DNA from: Isoetes taiwanensis
Lineage: Eukaryota; Streptophyta; Lycopodiopsida; Isoetales; Isoetaceae
Assembly: GCA_021234155.1 (NCBI GenBank)
Contig: JAJEKV010000072.1
Span: 1,747,968-1,811,967, forward strand
Length of the DNA stretch: 64,000 nt
Direction: 5' to 3'
Positions 11,041-22,419 of this stretch are shown piece by piece. Made by a program: the position numbers and the translations under genes. Positions within the stretch are counted from its first letter, which is position 1. Every line of letters begins with the position of its first letter. The notes beneath the pieces are model-generated. The model had not been told where the DNA came from, did no database searches, and saw only the letters and a program-made list of their open reading frames with translations.

Positions 11041-11066
11041 TCTATCTATATATAATACTAATAGAG
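11041..11066 (+). mobile_element. possible Helitron 5' end
   Basis: Host A (11040) is followed by TCTATCTATATATAATACTA and then ATAGAG. A TC start followed by an AT-rich stretch next to a host A fits the 5' end of many plant Helitrons. If real it is in plus orientation, and the 3' end at 17537 is the nearest candidate partner. AT-rich sequence makes this weak. Confidence 0.3.
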
Positions 11067-12424
11067 TTTTAGGATAGTCTGTGCGCAATCTTACACGTTG
11101 ATTTTTTATTTTTATTTTTAACCGCTTGATTTGCGGTTAGTTCTACTTAGGGGCCCTCTGTTTAAGAATAAGCTTGTCGTCTGTGACCTCTTCAAGCACA
11201 GACATTCCCGACCATTAGAATGTGCCATTCTAAACCCCTTGAGATTTCATAAAATGCTCAGAATTTGTTCACGTTTCGGATTCATTATTGAGAAGGGAGT
11301 TCTTGATAGACATTGGGTGTATAAGTGGATATAATGTTCATTTCTTGTAGATTGGTCATCAAAGTCTAGGGTATGAAGGGAGGTACAAAACGTAACATTG
11401 TAAAGGATTATTGTAGATAAAGATCATTATTTAACTTGCAATAAAACAATAACTGTGAAGTGGCATTTTATTATGGGGTCCCAATGTATTTTCATATAGT
11501 CGTAATAATGTGCAATCATCGACGTAATGGATGACATCTATTTCTTCGCATGGACATTCACACAATATTAAAAATCCATGCCTTCGTCTACCTAAAAACA
11601 AATTGAGAAATTGGGATGCCTATTTGAGAAACTTTATCACCATAGACATTCAAAAATTCCTATCTTCGTCTGGTATATTTGGCAAATATGCAATGAGTAA
11701 AAATGCTCTTATCTCGTAAATAAAGCTCCATTTATCTTGAAAATGAAATGTTAGATTACCAAACAATTATATGGCACGCAACCGGATCATGAATGGGGCA
11801 AACAAAAATATATTAGTACAAAGAAACCTAGGATTCTATATACAACAATAGAATAAAACAAAGTGGAACATATGGTTGAGCAGTCAATGGTTCCAAATTC
11901 AAGAATAGAACCACAAATAATTGAACAGATTCGTTGGGGAGTAGAATCTTTGAAAGTCAAGAAACCCCGTTGTATAATAGTTAGCTCGCAAAAATGATTT
12001 ATGTCTTTGACTTGTCGGGCTCGCATTTGCATTGTAAGAATTGCTCCATTGATATGCAAGTGGGTTGATAACTTCATGCCTAGCAAAAACCAGAAGCGCA
12101 GAACTTGGGTAAATGACGTCCAAAAGGGTGGATGCTTTCTGCAATGATGTATAGGTTGCCGCAAAAAAGAAAAAATGGATCCATCTTAAAGTATTATCAT
12201 TTGGCTTAAGCTTAGCAAATGTAACCATTTTGCTCTAAAATATGGACGCATGGCAATAGAAACCTCTGACTGCAATCAATTTGTGTACCACATGCCACAT
12301 CACTTATCCTCCATAAAAAAGATTTCAACGCACCATTGGTTCTATTTACATGAGGTTAGATTTTAACACCTCCATTTCAAGGAGGAGTTTGTACAATGAG
12401 GAAATATGATCCAATTAAGCATTT
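11067..12424. other. unpaired part of the left arm, no gene recognised
   Basis: AT-rich. On the minus strand near 12228-11900 an open stretch begins with LKPNDNTL, a phrase common in PPR motifs, but no further PPR repeat can be followed. I do not call a gene. Confidence 0.35.
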
Positions 12425-12764
12425 GGACAGGCATAAGAAGGCGTAAACAAAAGCATTGAAGTCTTAGCAATGTTGGAAAACTTGAATTCACGTATAAAAC
12501 AGGATGGGCATGTGCCAAATGTGGACCTTTTTGTTTGGCCTACCTCTGATATGGAAAGAGAGGCATCTTTGTGTGGCCATGCCGAGAATGTTTGCCACAA
12601 GGGCAAACATTACGGGTGACTAAAAACTTAAGGATGTGCACTGATTGTCATGATGTAATGAAGGTAATATCCGGATTGAAAGAAGGAAGATTGTTCTTCA
12701 AGAAAGCAATTGGGTCCACCATTTTAAAGAAGGCCCTGCTCTCGTTCCCTGTGGAGATATGTGG
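12425..12764 (+). pseudogene. DYW deaminase domain of a PPR protein (fragment, frameshifted)
   Basis: In order the plus strand encodes KSIEVLAMLENLNSRIKQDG, VPNVDLFVW, SDMEREASLCGHAE, then after a deletion PQGQTLRVTKNLRMCTDCHD and VMKVISGLK, and after a frameshift ERRKIVL, NWVHHFKEG and CGDMW followed by TGA at 12762-12764. This is the C-terminal DYW domain used for C-to-U editing of organelle RNA. The deaminase signature HAE...CTDC is still readable, and the terminal tripeptide is DMW instead of DYW. The usual block between HAE and TLRV is shortened. The upstream PPR array is absent here. The fragment faces the PPR piece of the left arm, which lies on the opposite strand. Confidence 0.8.
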
Positions 12765-14979
12765 TGATTAAAACCCTTATGTAGATCGTCACCATAAAGG
12801 ATAGGACAAGATACAATGAGGAAATGTGCCTTTGGCATTTTGGGTGCTATTTTGAATTGCGGTGTGAACCGGGCCTAATGTGCTTAGGGGCAACATGAAA
12901 GATGGCTAAGACTTCAAGACTTCTCATTGATCTCTATAAATACCGATATGTGGGCTTTTTCTCCACCCCGTATTTTTCTCGGCTCTCTTATTACGATCGC
13001 ATCAATGTACATTCCAAAGACCGTGCATAGATCTTTGTTTTGAGAAGCACATATGGGGAAGTGCTTTCTTTGTCTATCTCGACTAACTCGCTGAAAAAAC
13101 ACCGAGTCCTAATTCTACTTCCCCATAAACTTTGCAAGAACTAAGCAAAGCCATCCATGATTCTATAGATGTGTAGGATGGCAAGGTCTCTAGTAAATGT
13201 CTTCGCCTCAAACAGTGTCCGATCGTGCAAAAAGATCAATCATGCAACCGTAATGATAATTTTGTTGGAATAATGCCGTATTTTTCTTGCATATTTTAAA
13301 ATACACTTGACACCGTGGTCACTAAGTCGGCACGATCGCATGCGGTGAGAACACATATGAAAGTAATACTATCCGGTTGTATGTTCCCGTTGCATCATGG
13401 CATCAAAACATTGTATAGCCATGCTACACTTGTGGTTAGTCTTGATCCTCTTATCATTGCATTCCAAGCCGCGATTATTGAATTGGCACCTTTCAAAGAC
13501 TCTTTGTGCATCTCGCAACCAGAGCCACATTTAGCATACATATCAACCGAGCACTCCCAACAAAGACATCTAGCTCAAAGACTATTTTTTGTAGCATCTC
13601 CGTATCTTTTCGTCCCTTTTCTATTGCTCCTATGCTAGCACAAGCGTTATGTAAACAGAATAAACGTTATCTCAGATTTGTTATTCTTGCAAAGTTCGAT
13701 TTGTTCTTGCAAAGGTACAACACAATGATAACTCAATTTTGAAGGATAATAAACCTAATCTCTACTTGCTACAGATTAGTCTTTCGAACAATCATGAAAG
13801 GTGCCTCTTTGGACCTAACTAAGTTAATGCAAATGCCATGCAAAAATGGACCTAACTTTCGATAGATGGCAAACCTCCTTTGTCGTGATCAACCTCAATC
13901 CCCAAATGCCTAGAATATATATGTAGGCCCATAAGAAAATTATGAAAAATGATCATGAACCTACCAAAGGAAGAAGGTGTATCTCACGGCCAAATGTGAG
14001 GTGCTCCCAAATATCCAGGTGCTTCCAAGCAAGAATCGTTTACGTAGGTTGGCTAATCTGCCCCGCAATATACCATTAATGGTGTTGCTTGATTGCCCAA
14101 ATGTGGAACAAATTGGATGACAAATGTGAGTCTAGAATAGTGCCCTACAAATTCTTCAATGTAGAGTCTTTGATAGTTTATCTTTAGGCCATTTTACAAG
14201 AAGATTCCCTAGATATCATGAATAGACAGTGCAACATCCTCTTCTACATTAAGTGACCAGCATTTTGAAGCACTAAAAACAGAATGTGCCACTTCAATGT
14301 CCTCTATTTTAACTCATTATTTTGGTTTTTGCCTCCAATTCTAAAGCTTAATATGAAGGTGCAAACATGTTCCCAATTGATGCAAAACATTCGTGATAAG
14401 CAATCGCTTGTGTTCACAATCAAACATAGAAACAACTGTCTAGAATCAAATGATAAGTTAATAATGACACACCTAGAACATGATACTTGGGGACTCCCAT
14501 GCCATAGCCGCCCATGATAGGGACTTAGGAAGTTTGAAAGGGACTCTAGCACAAATATATCACGTTTGCTTTGTTGTTGCAATATTGGAACTTTCGTGAT
14601 TTGGTCTACATGAGTTCACATCTACAAATCTCAGAAGTTAAAGAGCAAGACTCGAACTTCTCACTACAGTTTTCTAAATTTTGAAGCAAGTCTCAAACTT
14701 TTCACTACTCATCCTCTCATATATTATTGTTAAAAAAAAAGAGATTTGCCAGGTCCTTGCTCATGCCCAATCTTTACCTTTGAATAATAACGTCAAGATA
14801 TTAAGCTTGCTTGCTAGGGCCTCGATCCTAAATACCTATGCTGCCTCTATAGCTGCTGCTGGCATCTTCACAGATGCTTGTTCTGAGGCATGCTCTTCGT
14901 ATGCAGCATGAAGACCAACATCTTCTCCTTCACTTATTCATGAATTTTCTCACTTATTTTCATCCCTTGATTTTGGCTT
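12751..14979. repeat. left arm of long inverted repeat
   Basis: This is the reverse complement of 15236-17454; paired positions sum to about 30205-30215, so only small indels occurred. The inner ~375 bp (about 14605-14979) look identical to the partner, while outer parts carry scattered changes, many of them C/T or G/A. The arm starts at the last codons of the DYW fragment (GATATGTGGTGATTAAAACC), and that same end-of-gene sequence is also present in the right arm. Confidence 0.92.
12911..13670 (-). pseudogene. PPR-E pseudogene, left-arm copy
   Basis: This is the mirror copy of the right-arm PPR fragment. The minus strand can be followed in pieces, ending with GMYIDAIVIREPRK and VFIEINEKS next to 12914. 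It has more frameshifts and substitutions than the right-arm copy, so it is the more decayed of the two. It is non-functional. Confidence 0.75.
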
Positions 14980-15068
14980 AAAAACATCTTCTCCTTCACT
15001 TATTCATGAATTTTCTCACTTATTTTCATCCCTTGATTTTGGCTTAAAAACATCTTCTCCTTCACTTA
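14918..15068. repeat. 66-bp tandem repeat in the inverted-repeat spacer
   Basis: ACATCTTCTCCTTCACTTAT begins copies at 14918 and 14984 and a partial copy at 15050, period 66. The unit continues TCATGAATTTTCTCACTTAT and ends TTTTGGCTTAA. Only the first copy is mirrored in the right arm; the second copy and the partial third lie in the 256-bp spacer (14980-15235). Confidence 0.9.
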
Positions 15069-15235
15069 TGAAGACCAACATCTTCTCCTTCAGTGCTCGA
15101 CCAGGTAAAGTCGGAATTAAGCCGGGTGCATCTGCATCGAACATCGGGCATTTAGGAACAGAAACTGGAAAGGGAAGACGCCCAGATTTGTGGGAAGAAG
15201 AGAGACATAGCCGTCGTATAAAACAAAACCGCCAA

Positions 15236-17454
15236 AAGCCAAAATCAAGGGATGAAAATAAGTGAGAAAATTCATGAATAAGTGAAGGAGAAGATGTTGG
15301 TCTTCATGCTGCATACGAAGAGCATGCCTCAGAACAAGCATCTGTGAAGATGCCAGCAGCAGCTATAGAGGCAGCATAGGTATTTAGGATCGAGGCCCTA
15401 GCAAGCAAGCTTAATATCTTGACGTTATTATTCAAAGGTAAAGATTGGGCATGAGCAAGGACCTGGCAAATCTCTTTTTTTTTAACAATAATATATGAGA
15501 GGATGAGTAGTGAAAAGTTTGAGACTTGCTTCAAAATTTAGAAAACTGTAGTGAGAAGTTCGAGTCTTGCTCTTTAACTTCTGAGATTTGTAGATGTGAA
15601 CTCATGTAGACCAAATGCAGAAGTTCCAATATTGCAACAACAAAGCAGGTTGATATATTTGTGCTAGAGTCCCTTTCAAACTTCCGAAGTCCTATCTGGG
15701 CAGCTATGGCATGGGAGTCCCTGTCCATGTTCTAGGTGTGTCATTATTAACTTATCATTTGATTCTAGACAGTTGTTTCTATGTTTGATTGTGAACACAA
15801 GCGATTGCTTATCACGAATGTTTTGCATCAATTGGGAAATGTGTTTGCACCTTCATATTAAGCTTTAGAATTGAGGCAAAACCAAAATAATGAGTTAAAA
15901 TAGAGGACATTGAAGTGGCACATTCCTCGCTTTTTTAGTGCTTCAAAATGCTGGTCACTTAATGTAGAAGAGGATGTTGCACAGTCTATTCATGATATCT
16001 AGGGAATCTTCTTGTAAAATGGCCTAAAGATAAACTATCAAAGACTCTACATTGAAGAATTTGTAGGGCACTATTCTAGACTCACATTTGTCATCTAATT
16101 TGTTCCAAAGATTTGGGCAATCAAGCAACACCATTAATGGTATATTCGGCGATAGCTACCATGAAGTTAACGATTCTTGCTTCTGGAAGCACCTGGATAT
16201 TTGGGAGCACCTCACATTTGGCCGTGAGATACCTGCTTCCTTTGGTAGGTTCATGATCATTTTTTCATAATTTTCTTATGGGCCTACATATATGAAAATC
16301 ATTGCGGGGGATTGAGGTTGATGCAAAGAAAGGAGGTTTGCCATCCAACGAAAGTTAGATCCATTTTTGCATGGCATTTGCATTAACTTAGTTAGGTCCA
16401 GCAGGCAGCCTTTCATGATTGTTCGAAAGACTAATCTGTAGCAAGTAGAGATTAGGTTTATTATCCTTCAAAAATTGAGTTATCATTGTGTTGTACCTTT
16501 GCAAGAACAAATCTGAACTTTGCAAGAATAACAAATCTGAGATAACGTTTATTCTGTTTACATAACGCTTGTGCTAGCATAGGAGCAATAGAAAAGGGAC
16601 GAAAGATACACAGAGATGCTACAAAAAATAGTGCTGAGCTAGATGTCTTTGTTGGGAGTGCTCTGGTTGATATGTATGCTAAATGTGGCTCGGTTGCAGA
16701 TGCACAAAGAGTCTTTGAAAGGCTGCCAATTCAGAATACTGCAGCTTGGAATGCAATGATAAGAGGATACAGTACTAACCACAAGTGTAGCATGGCTATA
16801 CAATGTTTTGATGCCATGATGCAACAGAACATACAACCAGATAGTATTACTTTCATATGTGTTCTCACTGCATGCAGTCGTGCCAGCTTAGTGACCACAG
16901 GTCAAGTGTATTTTAAAAATATGCAAGAAAAATACGGCATTATTCCAACAGCCGATCATTACAGTTGCATGATTGATCTTTTTGCACGATCAGGACACCT
17001 GTTTGAGGCAGTACATTTACTAGAGACCTTGCCATCCTACACATCTATAGAATCATGGATGGCTTTGCTTAGTTCTTGCAAAGTTTATGGGGAAGTAGAA
17101 TTAGGACTCAGGTGTTTTCAGCAGTTAGTCCAGATAGACAAAGAAAGCACTTCCCCATATGTGCTTCTCAAAACAGCATCTATGCAGGTGCTGGAATGTA
17201 CATTGATGCAGTCAGAATAAGAGAGCTGAGAAAAAATACCGGGGTGGAGAAAAAGCCTGCAACGGTATTTATAGAGATCAATGAGAAGTCTTGACTTAGC
17301 CATCTTTCATGTTGCCCCTAAGCACATTAGGCCTGGTTCACACTGCAATTCAAAATAGCACCCAAAATGCCAAAGGCACATTTCCTCATTGTATCTGTCC
17401 TATCCTTTATGGTGACGATCTACATAAGGGTTTTAATCACCACATATCAACCAG
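15236..17454. repeat. right arm of long inverted repeat
   Basis: Reverse complement of 12751-14979. At its outer end it jumps directly from the DYW-gene terminus (17434-17450) to the Helitron-like end (17455-17537). The 3.36 kb separating these two points in the left arm is missing here. Confidence 0.92.
16540..17294 (+). pseudogene. PPR protein fragment (PPR motifs plus E motif), right-arm copy
   Basis: The plus strand encodes the 3' part of a PLS-class pentatricopeptide-repeat protein, an organelle RNA-editing family: NACASIGAIEKGRKIH, DVFVGSALVDMYAKCGSVAD, AWNAMIRGYSTN, QPDSITFICVLTACSRA, DHYSCMIDLFARSGHL, ESWMALLSSCKVYG, SPYVLL, then after a frameshift near 17170 SIYAGAGMYIDAVRIREL, KKPATVFIEINEKS and stop at 17292-17294. 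The main open frame is 16672-17220. There is also a frameshift near 16558, before NACAS. The DYW domain that should follow is absent here; a piece of one lies at 12425-12764 in the left arm on the opposite strand. This copy is better preserved than the left-arm copy but still broken. Confidence 0.85.
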
Positions 17455-17659
17455 AGCAATATTACGGTTTCTTTTGCAATATTGTCCCACTTTTGTTGTC
17501 TTATAAAAAGCCCAGCAACGCTGGGCACTTTTTCTAGTTATAAATAAGATGATATGCATGTCTGTATTTTTTGAACAATATAAAAGAGTGAACAGACACC
17601 ATCTTTGCAACCTGATATTTAACAGACCATATGCATCCTGTCAGACACACATTAAACTA

Positions 17660-17904
17660 TTAACAATACAATGGGTTTTCTGAATGGAAGACTTTTGAGC
17701 TTCTTATGTGGCCATGTACACGTTCCAAATTCCAAATTCTCTGCATCTTTCCTGTAAAACTGGCAATACAACCTTGAGGTCTTTCGATGCTTAGATCAGT
17801 ATCCAAGCTGCCATTATAAGCCAGGGCTCCCTTATTTAACATTTGGCAAGGAGCTGAAGCAATTGTTACCAGCTTCGTCTTTGGATTCCCAGCACAACCA
17901 ATAC
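17660..17904 (-). CDS. possible 3'-terminal exon, product unknown
   Basis: Downstream of a good acceptor (TTTCCACAG ending at 17905) the minus strand is open for about 80 codons to TAA at 17660-17662. The peptide includes GCAGNPKTKLVTIASAPCQM, LAYNGSLDTDLSIERPQGC and FHSENPLYC. Mixed composition with five or six cysteines looks like genuine coding sequence, but I cannot name the family, and no upstream exon was recognised between 18 and 20.8 kb. Confidence 0.35.
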
Positions 17905-20864
17905 CTGTGGAAAGAAACCACAATATGGCATGGGCATGCTTAATGCATCAAGGCTTTTACATAGTTAAGGCCTTGGAAGAAATATCATGAGAGAACTTTA
18001 GTACAGGGCATTTGCTGCAAAGCCAGCCATCAAATGGTATTTTCAAATATGGAGATTTTAAGAGGGACGATCTACAGGACGTAAAATACATTCATTTCAT
18101 TGTCTCAAATACAAAAGGAGGGAGCTAAGGCATTAGGAATTTACACTGTGCATGTGCATCTTTTCTCGAGATGGTTTGTTCCCAATCATGCTTATATTCG
18201 ATCCCCCTGCATGATTCATGCATTGCTCTATTAAAACACATTGAGAACAAATGAAATATCCTACAAAGGAAATAAGAGTAGACCTATATATGTCATAAGG
18301 CTTGATGTGTAGTATGTGCACAAAGAAGACCTAATAATTCGAATGCTAATCACATAAGTATAACATAAGTATAATGTTCTGGAAACGGTATGGACAATGG
18401 GCTATATTGCCTTATCTGAAATGACTTTAGTGGGCTCTTCTATAATTGTCCACGGTATTACTATAGAGCACACATCTACCACAATATAGAACTAAACTAT
18501 AAAGCTCATCTGGAAAACTTAGTCAGATAAAATTTCTCATATTGATAACTAACAATATTAGGCAAATACTAAGAAGATAATGCATATTCAAAGTCAACAT
18601 ACTGTATAACTAACCTGCATTCACATGAAGAAACTAATCCAATTGATTTCAAAGTAAAGAGTTGATAAACAATTGGTAACCATCAAGATGTTGAAGGCTG
18701 CTGCAGCAGATGTGATTATATTCAGCATATAGAACAATAAATAAGAGAGGCCATATGGAAACAATCAACAAACCCTCTTCTCCTTGGAAGGTAAATTTAT
18801 GTCTTTCCTTGCATATCTACATGCACTTTTAAGTGCTTTCTTGTCTTAAATGACTTTGTTCCCATATTCAACATATAACCTTGTCTATTTTGAAAAAAAA
18901 AAGGAAATGCTCAGAATAAAAAAAAGATGCAGTACCATTGTAGATTCTTCAAGATCACTATCAGAGTCCACACCAAGCTTCACATTATCATATAATATCC
19001 AGAAAAGCAAATATGTGTTACATCTTCTAGAAAGCGAAGCCTCCATAGATGAAGTATGAAGAGCTTAAAGAATCCATAGGAATCTTATCAGGCCAAGAGA
19101 TAGCGTGTAATAGCCTACTCCGATGATCTTACTGCACATGACATCTCTGAGGGCGTGATACCCCTGAATGGGTTGCTCAAAAGAATAAGAAAATAGGAAA
19201 TACAGGTTTTGCAGCATAACCTAGAACGGATATTGACTGCCAGCAGTGTCTACTGGCAAGATAAGAACAGAGACTGTAGGAGAATCCACTTAGCCAGCTA
19301 GAAACAAAGAAATTACAAACCCTAACCTGCAAATTGAAGCTACATGTCTAATCGCCATTTGTAACCTGCACGATGTTAACAAAAGTAATCTAGGATGGGA
19401 TTAAGCCATGCCCACAGAGAAAATGTCTACGATGCAAGGAAGCACTGTGGCATGAGTTCTGACATGCATCTGGCAATAAGGCTTTGTGGACCGCTGCATC
19501 TAAGCAATAAGATCCTAGTTCTTGAACGCGGCAACCAAACTCTCTAAAATGCAGATTCCACTTGTCTAATCATTGATGCGCTTCAGTAAAAGCAATACCT
19601 GACATGTATTCCCGTCTAGCGATTGTCGAATCCAGTGTGACCCAGAGTTGATTCGACTTGTAGAGCTGTGTTCTGAAAAATCCAAAGCAAACCAAAAGCC
19701 AAAGTTATTCAAACTCCCAAATCAGTAGATGAACATAAACGATTTACGCAATAGATTTATCAATCCACAGATCAATATACCCACCAAATTACATTGCATG
19801 CATCTACCGTTGATTTATTTGCCAAGAATCATTATGCAACGATTTTTACAGCGTCTGTTGCAACAAAAAACACCATTTCACATAGCCATTAGCAAAAAGT
19901 ATATGAAGTCGCACCTGTTTTGGAGTTTAAAGAGGATCTATCCATTTCGGAATGGATAATATACCTGCTGATGAATAGATGGTGCACACAGAAAGGGGAA
20001 GAAATTCGTGGCAATGCATGCCCGGATGGAAAGGGGCAAAAAAAAGCAAGAAAAACCCCAAAAACCCTCAGTTTGGAAATCATATTAAAAAATTTGCTAG
20101 CGATTTTTGGAAGCACCGAAATATTTTCCGACGACCAAAATGCCAACAATCTTAGGAAATCATGCTAAAAAAAAAAACCAACCAAGCCCAACCAAGCCCA
20201 ACCAAACCTAGAGCCTTTCCTGAAATTCTAGCCTATCCACTTATGACTTCCACATCAGCAAAAACTGGTGTGGCTATTTTTAGGCTGTTAGATCTGACAT
20301 TTTCTAAATCTATGGCCAGCGAAATTAGATAAGCCCAAGAAAATGACCCAAGCCCAAGAAAATGACACGGAGATGTCATTCGTCGCAATTGTTGATCTTT
20401 GGTTTTTTTCTTCCTTTGGTGTTGGCATTCTACCAGATCGAATTCGATGCTGCGACGATTGAGCACATCTGGTTTTGTTGTCATCAATCCGGTTCTGTTG
20501 CAGATGGCCATAGACAGCAGCGCTATTGGGCGCAAATTTCAATTGGGCGCTTCTTGCATAAGTAGAACAAAGGTTTGAGAATTTTGAAGCCCGAATAAAA
20601 TAAGGGTCTTATCTGCCTTCTCGTTCATCCTAGGATTTCTTTTCTGTCAGGCTTATAAAGCCAACCGCAATGTCAATCCTTGAATCAATCCCTTCGTCAC
20701 TGTGCCTTCTCGTCCAATCTCGATTTCTTTAAATCCATGGCTGCACAAATTAGAAAAAGTTAGGAAAATAGGCAACGGAGATAGGAAGAAAGACAATAAC
20801 GGGTACCCTAGCATGTTCTAGAGGTTCATTGCTCAACCAGGTTTGGATTTATTTGAATAGTTAT
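17905..20864. other. no gene recognised
   Basis: AT-rich sequence. Short open frames at 20233-20542 (minus) and 19720-20168 (plus) have no recognisable motif. I see nothing I can support. Confidence 0.4.
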
Positions 20865-22406
20865 TGTGACGTTCCAGGTATCTATATGGTATACGTATAC
20901 ATACTATGACACGTCACCAGTACATAGTGGGCCTAAGGGCCCAAGTGGGGGTTCGCCTATAATGGATTTTATTAGCTATGCTAATAAAACCAATGGATAA
21001 TTATGGATTATAGTGGCATAATTAACCTAATTATGCTATTATGGTCTAATTAACTAATGGTCACCAATAAGGGGGTGCCACCTGGCCCAAATCGATTGGC
21101 CACCATTTTGGGACATGCAATAGGGGTCCTACCCCCAATTCATCCCAAATTCGAATTGGGAGTGACGAGGAGCAGCAGCCAGCAGCTTACACTCGTTTTT
21201 GCCAACACTTACCCACCAGCCTCGAACTATGGATGCCTACCATGACCATGGCTCTAGCCAAGACACTGGTTAGTCAATAGATAGCTTCTTTCTCGATGAC
21301 ACTTCTTTGAGTAGATGGAATGATTAAATTCTCTTTTATAAGTTGTTCTAAACACTTGAATGGTATTTACATTAGTTCTTTCTGCTTCTTCCGTGTATTG
21401 GGAATTAAGAGAAGGGTAGAGACCTAAAAGCCTCTTAGCATTAGAGATGTCTCTAGCTAGATCCCTTAATACCCAATAATTGCGGCCTGTGCACAAGAGC
21501 CAACCTGGCTGTGGATGCTATGATGTGGTTCAGCACCAGACAACGAGTATGAGGGTTGAATCGGGGTGGGGTCTTGCCTAGCGTGGCTACAGGACTCCTA
21601 TAGTGTGCTAGGCTTATAGCCGGTCACTGTGTGTGGGCCGGGTATGGGTCTGACACTCTCTGGGCCGGAGGGCGTGAGTCTATATGGCCATCCTGGGCTC
21701 GAACGGGCTAGTGAGCTAGCCTTTAGATTTAGGGGAGTAAGTCGAGTATAGATGCGAGGGTCACTGAGGGGGCACGTGTTCTCTAGCACACCCAGGGATC
21801 CGTCATACTCGGGGAGGAGACGCCTCTCTGACCTGCCTCATCGGACCGGGGAGATGTAACCCGGAGTAGTCCCGAAGGGTGATTCCTTGGGATTGCGTCT
21901 CCGGAGGGCTACAAGCACGTCATAGCATGATTCAACCTATCTGCAAGGTGTGCACAGGAGGGGCGGATGGAGTGGACAACCCTAGCCATTGTCTTATGCC
22001 AGCCAACGCCATGTTATACTTTCGTCTGTTGATATCTTGAGGCCCTGGCCATCAGTTGATCCCTTGGAGTCTGAGCCCGGGGTAGTGCCTTGTCATGGTG
22101 TTATTTATTTCATGTTATTATGGATGTATTATCTTTTCCGTGACGATGATGGATGGGCCACCTTCCGTGGTGGTATATTATTTGCATGATGATTGTATGC
22201 TAACGTGTATGTATGCTTCCGCTGTATAGGCTTTCCCATAGAGGACGTGGGACGAATGACACCTCCGTGTTCCTCGCTCGGACACTTGGCCATCCCAAGT
22301 GGTCCGAGTATGACAGAGGGCCTTGCCATGGTGATGTAGTTGCCATGGGAGGGGAATTCCCATATTTATATGATGGGAGCATCGTATAGATTCTGGGAGC
22401 GTCACA
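20865..22406 (+). repeat. 5' LTR (1542 bp)
   Basis: Begins TGTGACGTTCC and ends GAGCGTCACA. Nearly the whole length aligns with the 3' LTR. It lacks about 11 bp near 21100 and the ~136-bp insert present in the 3' LTR. The terminal TGTGACG/CGTCACA is a perfect 7-bp inverted repeat. Confidence 0.95.
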
Positions 22407-22407
22407 G

Positions 22408-22419
22408 TGGTATCAGAGC
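22408..22419 (+). other. primer binding site (initiator tRNA-Met)
   Basis: TGGTATCAGAGC lies one base after the 5' LTR. It is complementary to the 3' end of plant initiator tRNA-Met, the usual primer for plant LTR elements. Confidence 0.93.

Larger units (their letters stand above)
9306..17537. mobile_element. composite inverted Helitron-like structure with a 3' end at each edge
   Basis: The left edge on the minus strand and the right edge on the plus strand read the same for 83 bp (9388-9306 versus 17455-17537): ...GCCCAGC-AAC-GCTGGGC (stem 7 bp, loop 3), ACTTTTT, CTAG, then host T. Hairpin coordinates are 9317-9333 and 17510-17526. Inside, a left arm (12751-14979) and right arm (15236-17454) are reverse complements around a 256-bp spacer. 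The unpaired 9389-12750 lies only on the left. Each arm carries a PPR gene fragment. Both outer junctions continue TTATA after CTAG. No helicase/Rep ORF is seen, so it would be a non-autonomous gene-capturing element. Confidence 0.7.

Noticed and set aside
11787-12228. PPR gene on the minus strand
   Set aside because: Only a single short phrase (LKPNDNTL) fits; no repeat of about 35 residues can be followed.
14918-15068. CRISPR-like array
   Set aside because: The 66-bp units are directly adjacent without spacers, in a plant genome.
14681-15534. Two identical 76-codon open frames as a duplicated gene
   Set aside because: Both are the two arms of the inverted repeat; the frame starts at TTG, not ATG, and shows no domain.
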